From the NCBI GenBank assembly GCA_017643495.1, contig JAEPNK010000002.1, positions 1 through 64,000 on the forward strand: a DNA stretch of 64,000 nucleotides. The letters are read 5' to 3'. Within the stretch, counting starts at the first letter, position 1; every line of letters begins with the position of its first letter. The notes under the pieces are model-generated. The model was given only the letters and a program-made list of their open reading frames with translations. It searched no databases and was not told where the DNA came from. This DNA is from Rhizobiaceae bacterium (GTDB taxonomy: Bacteria > Pseudomonadota > Alphaproteobacteria > Rhizobiales > Rhizobiaceae). This document shows, piece by piece, positions 26,126 to 33,496 of the stretch. Position numbers and translations under genes: made by a program.

Positions 26126-26201
26126 GAGCCGTTAGCTCAGTTGGTAGAGCAACTGACTTTTAATCAGTAGGTCCAGGGTTCGAATCCCTGACGGCTCACC
26201 A
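26126..26201 (+). tRNA. trnK: tRNA-Lys (anticodon TTT)
   Basis: A complete cloverleaf with acceptor stem GAGCCGT/ACGGCTC, D-arm GCTCAGTTGGTAGAGC, anticodon loop CTTTTAA with anticodon TTT, T-arm GGTTCGAATCC and encoded CCA. In the 220 bases upstream I see no gene, only a weak promoter-like pair (TTGACC at 25973, TATGTA at 25997). No integrase gene or repeat of the tRNA 3' end is visible, so there is no sign that it serves as an attachment site here. Confidence 0.97.
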
Positions 26202-26304
26202 TTTCTCGCTTCACTGATTTTTTCCGGCATTCTGATATGTTTCCAGATCAGGGAACGGTCATATTGTTTTTTCGCAGACAATTCAGGCTGTGATGTCTTG
26301 TCAC

Positions 26305-26332
26305 TTGCACTATCTGCTCGCCCTTTGATAAA
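26305..26332 (+). promoter_or_regulatory. Possible promoter of the BLUF gene
   Basis: TTGCAC (-35-like) and GATAAA (-10-like, within TTTGATAAAG) are 16 bases apart, about 95 bases before the BLUF start codon. This is pattern matching only. Alphaproteobacterial promoters are often degenerate. Confidence 0.3.
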
Positions 26333-26427
26333 GAGCCCCGGCTTTATGCGATTGTATCATGTCATTTTTTAATGCCGAACGAGGATCAGGCGTTATATTC
26401 AACGACATTTTTCAAGGGGTGATTTTT

Positions 26428-26754
26428 ATGTATCGATTGTTTTACGTCAGCACTGCCAATCCGGGCGTTACCAATGAAACGCTGGAACAGATCACTGAAA
26501 ACTCCAGAAAAAACAACATTGAAAAGAAGATATCCGGAGTGCTTGCATTTAACGGATTTAACTTCGCGCAGGTTCTTGAGGGAGAGGAAAAGGATGTTCT
26601 GGAACTCTATGAGACGATCCGTCAGGACGACCGTCATTCCGGTGTCATCCTGATCAGCCAGAAGCCGGTGGACAAGCGGGTATATGATTCATGGGGACTG
26701 GAGCGTTCCGATTCCTATGACTTTGATGAACTTGTAAAAACGATGGCGCTCTGA
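26428..26754 (+). CDS. Short BLUF blue-light photoreceptor
   Basis: The 108 residues are almost exactly one BLUF (FAD-binding blue-light sensing) domain. Y6, N30, Q48 and W89 have the same spacing as Tyr21, Asn45, Gln63 and Trp104 of AppA. The AppA Met106 position is Leu91 here. Other marks are SRKNNIEKKISGVLAF, FAQVLEGEE and IRQDDRHSGV. There is no output domain, so it should signal by binding a partner protein. ATG at 26428 gives the true domain start; an upstream in-frame ATG at 26359 would add 23 unrelated residues. An orphan ParA gene follows 114 bases later. Confidence 0.9.
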   Translation: MYRLFYVSTANPGVTNETLEQITENSRKNNIEKKISGVLAFNGFNFAQVLEGEEKDVLELYETIRQDDRHSGVILISQKPVDKRVYDSWGLERSDSYDFDELVKTMAL

Positions 26755-26868
26755 TCCAGCCTGCTTGATTGCCGAGCCGGGAAACGGGGAAGAATGAAGT
26801 GCTTTCCCGCATGGCCTTAACATTCTATCCTTTTTCGCAAAGCCAGTTGAAACTGGGCGATTCGGAAG

Positions 26869-27507
26869 ATGACGGGAAAAGTAATCACTGTAGCGCAGCA
26901 AAAAGGGGGAACAGGAAAGACCAGCCTGTCCGCCAATCTTGCAGTTTGCTTGAAAAACAAGGGCAAGCGCGTCGCAATACTCGACACCGATCCCCAGGGC
27001 AGCCTCGGTCACTGGTTCATGGCCCGGCGGGAGAGACTTGGTGAGGATGCAATTGATCTCGGGTTTAGAACCGCCAGTGCATGGGGTGCCCGCTACGAGG
27101 CAAATGCTCTCGCCAAGGAATACGATTTTGTGGTGATCGATACCCCGCCCAAGATGGGGATTGATGGCAAACCGGCAATAGAAACAGCCGATCTGGTTGT
27201 AATTCCCGTGACACCATCTCCCGTGGATATCTGGGCAACCACACCTACCATTGATATGGCAGTTTCAGAAAAGAAACCGGTATTGATGGTTTTGAACCGT
27301 GCATCCGAGCGCATGCGGATTACTGCTGAAACGCGGCAGGCACTGCAGGAAAGCGGTGGAACACTGGCAGAAACAGTACTTGGAAACCGCGTCTTGTATG
27401 CCGAAGTGATGCATGAAGGTTATGCCATTACGGAAAAAAGGCCATCCGGTCCCGGAGCAAGCGAGATGAAAAAACTTGCTGACGAAGTATCAAAAGCTGT
27501 CCGTTAG
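26869..27507 (+). CDS. ParA-family ATPase, orphan
   Basis: A 212-residue Walker-type ATPase with a deviant P-loop (AQQKGGTGKTSLSANLA), the switch I region DTDPQGSLGHW and the Walker B region DFVVIDTPPKMG. It resembles the short ParA proteins that position plasmids, chemoreceptors or carboxysomes, and no ParB-type gene is adjacent. The cargo is unknown. Start ATG at 26869 places the family start KVITVAQQKGG correctly. Confidence 0.88.
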   Translation: MTGKVITVAQQKGGTGKTSLSANLAVCLKNKGKRVAILDTDPQGSLGHWFMARRERLGEDAIDLGFRTASAWGARYEANALAKEYDFVVIDTPPKMGIDGKPAIETADLVVIPVTPSPVDIWATTPTIDMAVSEKKPVLMVLNRASERMRITAETRQALQESGGTLAETVLGNRVLYAEVMHEGYAITEKRPSGPGASEMKKLADEVSKAVR

Positions 27508-27594
27508 GGAGACGCACTGTCGCAACTGTGATTGTCGCGTGATTGTGATATGGGGTAGGGCACCAATACCGACCCAAGCTTGTGAACGCGGCAA

Positions 27595-28332
27595 ATGATC
27601 GACATTCCTGTATATTATGCCCTTCTGGCAGGTGCCATATCATTCCTGTCGCCCTGTGTCCTGCCATTGGTTCCCCCGTATCTTTGTTACATGGCGGGAG
27701 CCTCACTTTCGGAGATTTCCGGCAGTGACGTCCAGCCGGTGGATGCAGACCTGCGCCGGAAAGTCGTGGGCAGGGCCTTGCTGTTCGTGCTCGGATTTTC
27801 GGTTGTTTTCATATCCCTGGGAGCGTCAGCAACCTTTATCGGCCAGTTCCTCCTGAAATGGTCGAATGTGCTTTCCCAGATTGCAGGTGTGATCATTATC
27901 CTGATGGGATTGCATTTTCTCGGATTGTTTCGTTTTGCTTTGCTTCAGAGGGAAGCCCGTTTCCAGGCAGGTGGGGGCGGGGCCATGGGCACGTTTGTGA
28001 TGGGGCTTGCATTCGCATTTGGCTGGACACCGTGCATCGGGCCCATATTGGCGCCCATTCTCGGATTAGCCGGATCCCGGGAAACCATGGGCGAGGGGGC
28101 ATTCCTGCTCGGCGTGTATTCCGCCGGACTGGGAATTCCATTTGTACTCGCCGCGCTGTTTGTCGGGCCGTTCATGAACTTCCTTGAGCGGTTCAGAAAG
28201 CATCTTCACCGGGTTGAGCAAATAGCCGGCGTGCTGCTGGTCCTGACAGGAATCCTGTTTTTGACCGGCGGGATGCAGCGCTTCGCCTTCTGGTTGCTGG
28301 AAACCTTCCCGGTGCTTGGCACTATCGGCTGA
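27595..28332 (+). CDS. ccdA: Cytochrome c biogenesis/thiol-disulfide transporter CcdA
   Basis: A 245-residue membrane protein with about six helices. It carries both conserved cysteine segments of the CcdA/DsbD family: SFLSPCVLPLVPPYLCYMAG near the N-terminus and GWTPCIGPILAPILG in the middle. These cysteines pass reducing power across the inner membrane for cytochrome c maturation. The stop codon overlaps the convergent EamA gene by 11 bases. Confidence 0.93.
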   Translation: MIDIPVYYALLAGAISFLSPCVLPLVPPYLCYMAGASLSEISGSDVQPVDADLRRKVVGRALLFVLGFSVVFISLGASATFIGQFLLKWSNVLSQIAGVIIILMGLHFLGLFRFALLQREARFQAGGGGAMGTFVMGLAFAFGWTPCIGPILAPILGLAGSRETMGEGAFLLGVYSAGLGIPFVLAALFVGPFMNFLERFRKHLHRVEQIAGVLLVLTGILFLTGGMQRFAFWLLETFPVLGTIG

Positions 28333-29209
28333 GCTTTTTGCCGCGTAACAGTTTCAACGGTAGTGTTGCACACACGATCCCGCCCATGATCAGCAGGGTT
28401 CCGATCACATGGAAGTTCTCAAGCTGCTCTCCCAGAACAAGCCATGCAAAAAGCAAGCCCCAGGGCGGCAACAGATACATGAAAATTCCCGCAATTGATG
28501 CTCCAAGTATCTTGATCCCGTACTGAAAGGTGGAGAACGACAGAAGCGAGGAGAACACAACAATTCCGGCGATGAAAGTCCACTCATGACTGCTTGCAGG
28601 AAACTTGCCTGTTGTGATTATTTCATAAGCGGCAAACGGGGCCAGGATAACGGTTCCGCACAGGCTTACCAGTGCCAGCAACGGAACAGTATCAAGCGGC
28701 TCGAACGGCTTGGCCTTGAGAAAAACCGAATAGATGGCCCAGCTGATGGCTGCAGCTATGAAGATGAGGTCTCCATCGTTGAAGTCGAATGAGGCCAGGT
28801 TTTCTGCTTCTCCCCTGAACACAATTACAAAAACACCAGCCACGGCCAGACAAATACCCACGATTTCACGGCCTGATATGTGTCGCCCCCTCCATATGGC
28901 TTCAATCAGCATGATCAGGATTGGAGGCGTTGTATAGATCAGCGTTCCGTTGGTCGCGCTTGTGTAATGAAGCGCGAAATAAACCATGCCACCGCAAACC
29001 CAGAACGCGAGAAACCCCGAAGCAAACGAGAGACGTTTGTTGTTTTGAAAGACATCAAGCATTTTCTGCCAGTCATTTCGGCACAATGCCAACAATATCA
29101 GGGACGTAATTCCCCACCGCAAAAATGCCAGGGTGAAGGGCTCGACGGACAGGATCGCCCGGCCGAAAACAACATTGGTTGAGAAAAATGCAGGCGACAG
29201 AAACAACAT
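28322..29209 (-). CDS. EamA/DMT-family transporter
   Basis: The 295-residue protein has about ten hydrophobic helices and the two tandem EamA repeats of drug/metabolite exporters (first repeat ending ILIMLIEAIWRGRHISGREI, second ending LLFAWLVLGEQLENFHVIG). Helix 1 would begin immediately at the ATG (MLFLSPAFFSTNVVFGRAI). The frame stays open upstream for about 35 codons with plausible N-terminal residues but no ATG, GTG or TTG. An ATG in the next frame lies about 100 bases upstream. The true start may be a rare codon, or there may be an early frameshift. Substrate unknown. Confidence 0.85.
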   Translation of the reverse strand: MLFLSPAFFSTNVVFGRAILSVEPFTLAFLRWGITSLILLALCRNDWQKMLDVFQNNKRLSFASGFLAFWVCGGMVYFALHYTSATNGTLIYTTPPILIMLIEAIWRGRHISGREIVGICLAVAGVFVIVFRGEAENLASFDFNDGDLIFIAAAISWAIYSVFLKAKPFEPLDTVPLLALVSLCGTVILAPFAAYEIITTGKFPASSHEWTFIAGIVVFSSLLSFSTFQYGIKILGASIAGIFMYLLPPWGLLFAWLVLGEQLENFHVIGTLLIMGGIVCATLPLKLLRGKKLSR

Positions 29210-29366
29210 CGCGTAAGCGAGTAGTCGTGTTTTGGTGATATCCAGGAGAACGCTCCATTGGTTGGGCAGGTAGGGAATGGATAAGGAGAAAACCTGTTCA
29301 AGTCCATCTGTTTTGGTTATCTAGACCCAAAGCTTATCCAGTCGAATCGAAAGCCGGAGATATCAG

Positions 29367-30725
29367 ATGCCCTCTACCTGCCTCGCCCTCATTCTGGCAG
29401 CAGGCGAAGGAACGAGAATGCGTTCCAGCCTTCCGAAAGTGTTGCATCAGGTTGCCGGTATCTCGATGCTGCAACATGTCATGCGTGTTTCCCGCAAGGC
29501 CGGATGCGAAGCAATAGCCGTTGTTGCGGGAAATGGCAGCGAGCAGGTCTCCGAAACCGTTGCAAAGGAAGATGGAACCGCAGAGGTATTCCTTCAGACC
29601 GAACGTCTGGGCACTGCCCATGCAGTACTGGCTGCCCGAAAGGCGCTGGAAACAGGCAGTGATCATCTGCTGGTACTGTTTGGCGATACGCCTCTGCTTT
29701 CTCCTGCGACCCTGACGAGAATGCGTGAAAAACTTTCGGATGGGGCGGCAATTGTTGTTCTGGGCTTCCGGACGGAGACACCACACGGATATGGCCGGCT
29801 GGTTGAAGATGGCGGCAAACTCGTAGCCATTCGAGAGGAAGCCGATGCCAGTGAAGACGAAAAGGCCATCACATTCTGTAATGGCGGTATCATGGGGTTC
29901 AACGGTTCACACGCATTGGAGCTTCTTGATGCGATAGGCAATGACAACGCCAAGGGCGAGTTTTACCTGACTGATGCCGTGGAAATAGCCACTTCAAGAA
30001 ACCTGCCGGTAGTGGCCCTGGAAGCGGACGAACGAGAGGTGATCGGTGTGAACACCCGCCAAGGCCTCTCAGAAGTGGAAGCCCTGTGGCAGGACAAGGC
30101 GAGACTTGCAGCAATGGCGGGCGGCGTTTCAATGACAGCCCCCGATACGGTTTTTCTTCATGCGGATACACAGCTTGAACCCGATGTACTGGTTGAGCCC
30201 CATGTCGTCTTCGGCCCGGGTGTAAAGGTTCATACAGGTGCAACTATCCGGGCTTTTAGCCATCTGGAAGGCGCTGAAATAGGGTCCGGAGCCGTGATTG
30301 GTCCGTATGCAAGACTGCGGCCGGGAACCCGGATGGGTGCAAATACGAAGGTTGGCAATTTTGTCGAGATCAAGCAGGCAGTGATTGCTGACGGAGCAAA
30401 GGTCAATCATCTGAGCTATATAGGTGATGCAGAAGTGGGAAGAGCCGCCAATATCGGTGCCGGTACGATTACCTGCAATTATGACGGAATGAACAAGCAC
30501 CTGACCCGGATTGGAGAGAACGCCTTCATCGGTTCGAACAGTGCGCTGGTTGCTCCGGTTTCCATAGGTAATGGCGCCTATGTCGGTTCGGGAAGCGTCA
30601 TCACGATGGATGTCGAAGACAACGCGCTGGGGATTGCTCGTGGACGTCAGGTCAACAAGGCCGGGTTTGCCGAGATGATCAGGGCCAGAAATGCTGAAAT
30701 CAGGAAGGCTCGCAAGGATTCCTGA
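29367..30725 (+). CDS. glmU: Bifunctional N-acetylglucosamine-1-phosphate uridyltransferase / glucosamine-1-phosphate acetyltransferase
   Basis: A full-length GlmU of 452 residues. The N-terminal uridyltransferase has LILAAGEGTRMRSSLPKVLH, and the QTERLGTAHAVLAARKAL and FGDTPLLSP motifs follow. The C-terminal left-handed beta-helix has hexapeptide repeats (VGNFVEIKQAVI, NIGAGTITCNYDG) with the acetyltransferase site. It makes UDP-GlcNAc for peptidoglycan and LPS. glmS follows 153 bases downstream, so the two enzymes of the same pathway are paired. Confidence 0.97.
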   Translation: MPSTCLALILAAGEGTRMRSSLPKVLHQVAGISMLQHVMRVSRKAGCEAIAVVAGNGSEQVSETVAKEDGTAEVFLQTERLGTAHAVLAARKALETGSDHLLVLFGDTPLLSPATLTRMREKLSDGAAIVVLGFRTETPHGYGRLVEDGGKLVAIREEADASEDEKAITFCNGGIMGFNGSHALELLDAIGNDNAKGEFYLTDAVEIATSRNLPVVALEADEREVIGVNTRQGLSEVEALWQDKARLAAMAGGVSMTAPDTVFLHADTQLEPDVLVEPHVVFGPGVKVHTGATIRAFSHLEGAEIGSGAVIGPYARLRPGTRMGANTKVGNFVEIKQAVIADGAKVNHLSYIGDAEVGRAANIGAGTITCNYDGMNKHLTRIGENAFIGSNSALVAPVSIGNGAYVGSGSVITMDVEDNALGIARGRQVNKAGFAEMIRARNAEIRKARKDS

Positions 30726-30878
30726 CTGTCGCTTAAATGACAGTTTACCAATCATGCTGAAGCAATCGTAACCTTTCTGCGTCATTGTTTGCGAAATGAT
30801 TTGAAATCTTATTTGTTTTTGTGATGGACCGTTGTTCGGCTATGCCGTCTGTCGGGGACAAACAGGGGACTGAAATAC

Positions 30879-32705
30879 ATGTGCGGAATTGTTGGTATTG
30901 TCGGCAATGAGGCAGTTGCTCCATTGCTGGTTGATGCACTGAAGCGGCTGGAATATCGCGGCTATGACTCCGCAGGCGTTGCAACCATGGAAACGGCTGG
31001 TCTCGACAGGCGCCGCGCCAAGGGAAAGCTGAACAACCTTGCAGAATTGCTGGCAGCACAACCGCTGTCGGGAACCACAGGCATCGGTCACACCCGGTGG
31101 GCAACCCATGGTGTTCCCAATGAGATCAATGCCCACCCGCATTTTTCCGAGAAGGTTGCCCTGGTTCACAATGGCATAATTGAGAATTTTCGCGAGTTGC
31201 GCGATGAACTCGAAGCAGATGGTTATGTTTTCCTGTCGGAAACCGATACGGAAGTGGTTGCCCATCTCGTGGCACGAAACCTCAAAAACGGACATGATCC
31301 GCGTAAAGCCTCGTTCATGGCTTTCAAGCGTCTTGAAGGGGCCTTTGCCATTGCCCTGATGTTTGCTGATGATCCCGATCTTATCATTGGCGCACGAAAC
31401 GGTCCGCCACTCGCAATCGGTCATGGAGAGGATTCGATGTATATCGGATCGGATGCGATTGCACTGGCGCCGTTTACAAACAAGGTAACCTACCTTGAAG
31501 ATGGCGACTGGTGTGCTGTTACCCGTGACAAGCTGGAGATTTTCGACCTGGAAGGCAAACGCGTTGAACGCGTAATGCAGCTTTCAATCGGCTCCAGCCT
31601 CATGGTGGACAAGGGTAACCACCGCCATTTCATGCAGAAGGAAATCTATGAACAGCCAGAGGTAATGGCGCACACGCTTTCGCATTATCTCGACTTCGGC
31701 AAATGCGAAGTGCGCCTGCAAGAGGATTTGCCGTTCGACTTTGCCACTCTGGACAGAATTGCCATTTCTGCCTGTGGCACAGCATATCTTGCCGGATTGG
31801 TAGGCAAGTACTGGTTTGAACGGTATGCGCGCCTTCCGGTTGATATCGACATAGCATCCGAGTTCCGCTACCGCGAAATGCCGATGGCCAAGAATGGCCT
31901 CTCACTGTTCATTTCCCAGTCTGGCGAGACTGCCGATACACTGGCCTCCTTGCGCTATTGCAGGGAGCAGGGGCAGCATATCGGCGCCATCGTCAATGTT
32001 CAGGAATCTACCATTGCCCGTGAGGCTGACATTGTGTTTCCGACTTTGGCGGGCCCCGAAATCGGTGTGGCATCGACCAAGGCGTTTACCTGCCAGCTAT
32101 CCGCACTTGCTTCACTTGCCATCGCTGCAGGCAGGGCTCGTGGGACACTGGATGCAGAACAGGAAAAGAAACTGGTTCGTGACCTGACCGAGGTGTCACG
32201 ATACGTCAATCAGGCTTTGAAACTGGAAGCCAGCATTGAACAGATTGCCCGTGACCTGTCCAAGGTAAACCATGTGCTTTATCTGGGGCGCGACACCAGC
32301 TATCCGCTGGCGCTGGAAGGAGCGCTCAAGCTCAAGGAAATTTCCTATATTCATGCAGAAGGTTATGCGGCCGGTGAACTGAAACACGGGCCGATTGCGT
32401 TGATTGATGAGGAAATGCCAGTGGTTGTTATTGCACCGCATGACAGCATATTCGACAAGACCGTTTCCAACATGCAGGAAGTTGCGGCCAGAGGCGGAAA
32501 AATCATCCTGATTACCGACCAGCAAGGTGCGGAGGCTGCGTCGGTCAACACGCTGCACACACTCGTATTGCCCGATGTACCGGATATTCTTGCACCCATG
32601 ATCTATGCCTTGCCGGTGCAGCTTCTCGCTTATCACACGGCAGTGCTCATGGGGACTGATGTCGACCAGCCCCGGAATCTCGCCAAATCGGTCACAGTGG
32701 AATAA
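30879..32705 (+). CDS. glmS: Glutamine-fructose-6-phosphate aminotransferase (isomerizing)
   Basis: The 608-residue enzyme begins with the N-terminal nucleophile cysteine (MCGIVGIVGN). A class-II glutaminase domain (GIGHTRWATHG) follows, then two SIS sugar-isomerase domains (ISACGTAYLAGLVGKYW, SQSGETADTLASLRYC, ALEGALKLKEISYIHAEGY) and the C-terminal LAKSVTVE end. It makes glucosamine-6-phosphate, the first committed step of amino-sugar synthesis. No glmS ribozyme is recognisable upstream, as expected outside Firmicutes. A weak stem, ACTGTC/GACAGT (30725-30744), separates it from glmU. Confidence 0.97.
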   Translation: MCGIVGIVGNEAVAPLLVDALKRLEYRGYDSAGVATMETAGLDRRRAKGKLNNLAELLAAQPLSGTTGIGHTRWATHGVPNEINAHPHFSEKVALVHNGIIENFRELRDELEADGYVFLSETDTEVVAHLVARNLKNGHDPRKASFMAFKRLEGAFAIALMFADDPDLIIGARNGPPLAIGHGEDSMYIGSDAIALAPFTNKVTYLEDGDWCAVTRDKLEIFDLEGKRVERVMQLSIGSSLMVDKGNHRHFMQKEIYEQPEVMAHTLSHYLDFGKCEVRLQEDLPFDFATLDRIAISACGTAYLAGLVGKYWFERYARLPVDIDIASEFRYREMPMAKNGLSLFISQSGETADTLASLRYCREQGQHIGAIVNVQESTIAREADIVFPTLAGPEIGVASTKAFTCQLSALASLAIAAGRARGTLDAEQEKKLVRDLTEVSRYVNQALKLEASIEQIARDLSKVNHVLYLGRDTSYPLALEGALKLKEISYIHAEGYAAGELKHGPIALIDEEMPVVVIAPHDSIFDKTVSNMQEVAARGGKIILITDQQGAEAASVNTLHTLVLPDVPDILAPMIYALPVQLLAYHTAVLMGTDVDQPRNLAKSVTVE

Positions 32706-32782
32706 ATTTTCACTTCGGCTTTTTTCGTGCTTGATTTGATCGCCCTTACGGCTCATTTGTTTGAGGTAACAGGGAAGAGGTC

Positions 32783-33490
32783 ATGCTCGACAAAAAAAGT
32801 GAAACGAAATCCAGGTCTGGTGGTACCAGTGGTCTCACGCGTCTGAGAAACTATTTTCTGACCGGCTTTATCATCTGTGCGCCACTGGCGATCACGGCCT
32901 ATCTGGTGTGGACGTTCATCCAGTGGGTGGATTCGTGGGTCAAGCCATATGTTCCTGACGTGTACAATCCGGACAGCTACCTGCCGTTCAGCATTCCAGG
33001 TTCAGGTTTGCTGGTCGCATTCATTTTTATCACCCTGATCGGTTTCCTGACTGCCAACTTTATTGGTCGTACGGTGGTCGGTATGGGGGAAAACCTGCTG
33101 AACCGGATGCCCCTGGTTCGCAACATATATTCCGGTCTCAAGCAAATATTCCAGACAGTCTTTTCTGACCAGGAATCTTCTTTTGAAAAGGTCGGGCTTA
33201 TCGAATATCCGCGAAAAGACCTGTTTGCGATTGTTTTTGTAGCCACGCAGACACGCGGGGAAGTCAATCGCAGGCTTTTGGCGAGGGACAAGAAAACGGT
33301 GAGTGTATTTCTACCCACAACACCGAACCCGACATCCGGTTTTCTGCTGTTCGTTCCCGAAGATGACATTACATATCTCGACATGAGCGTGGAGGAAGGT
33401 GCAAAACTGGTGATCTCCGCCGGTCTGGTTGCCCCACTGGACAGGAAAGAAGCCGAGAAACTTGCCGCACAGCATGCAGAACAGGGATGA
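32783..33490 (+). CDS. DUF502-family membrane protein
   Basis: This 235-residue protein has two transmembrane helices near the N-terminus (YFLTGFIICAPLAITAYLVW and LLVAFIFITLIGFLTANFIG). The DUF502 core follows: RMPLVRNIYSGLKQIFQTVF, then VSVFLPTTPNPTSGFLLFVP. The function of the family is unknown. It ends 6 bases from the convergent recG stop. GGGAAGAGG lies before ATG. glmS-DUF502-recG adjacency is frequent in Hyphomicrobiales. Confidence 0.9.
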   Translation: MLDKKSETKSRSGGTSGLTRLRNYFLTGFIICAPLAITAYLVWTFIQWVDSWVKPYVPDVYNPDSYLPFSIPGSGLLVAFIFITLIGFLTANFIGRTVVGMGENLLNRMPLVRNIYSGLKQIFQTVFSDQESSFEKVGLIEYPRKDLFAIVFVATQTRGEVNRRLLARDKKTVSVFLPTTPNPTSGFLLFVPEDDITYLDMSVEEGAKLVISAGLVAPLDRKEAEKLAAQHAEQG

Positions 33491-33496
33491 AACTGT

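Noticed and set aside
26126-26201. tRNA-Lys as the attachment site of an integrated element
   Set aside because: No integrase gene and no repeat of the tRNA 3' end was found in the window.
30725-30744. ACTGTC/GACAGT stem between glmU and glmS as a terminator or riboswitch
   Set aside because: The stem has only six pairs with an 8-base loop and three Ts; no known riboswitch core is seen.
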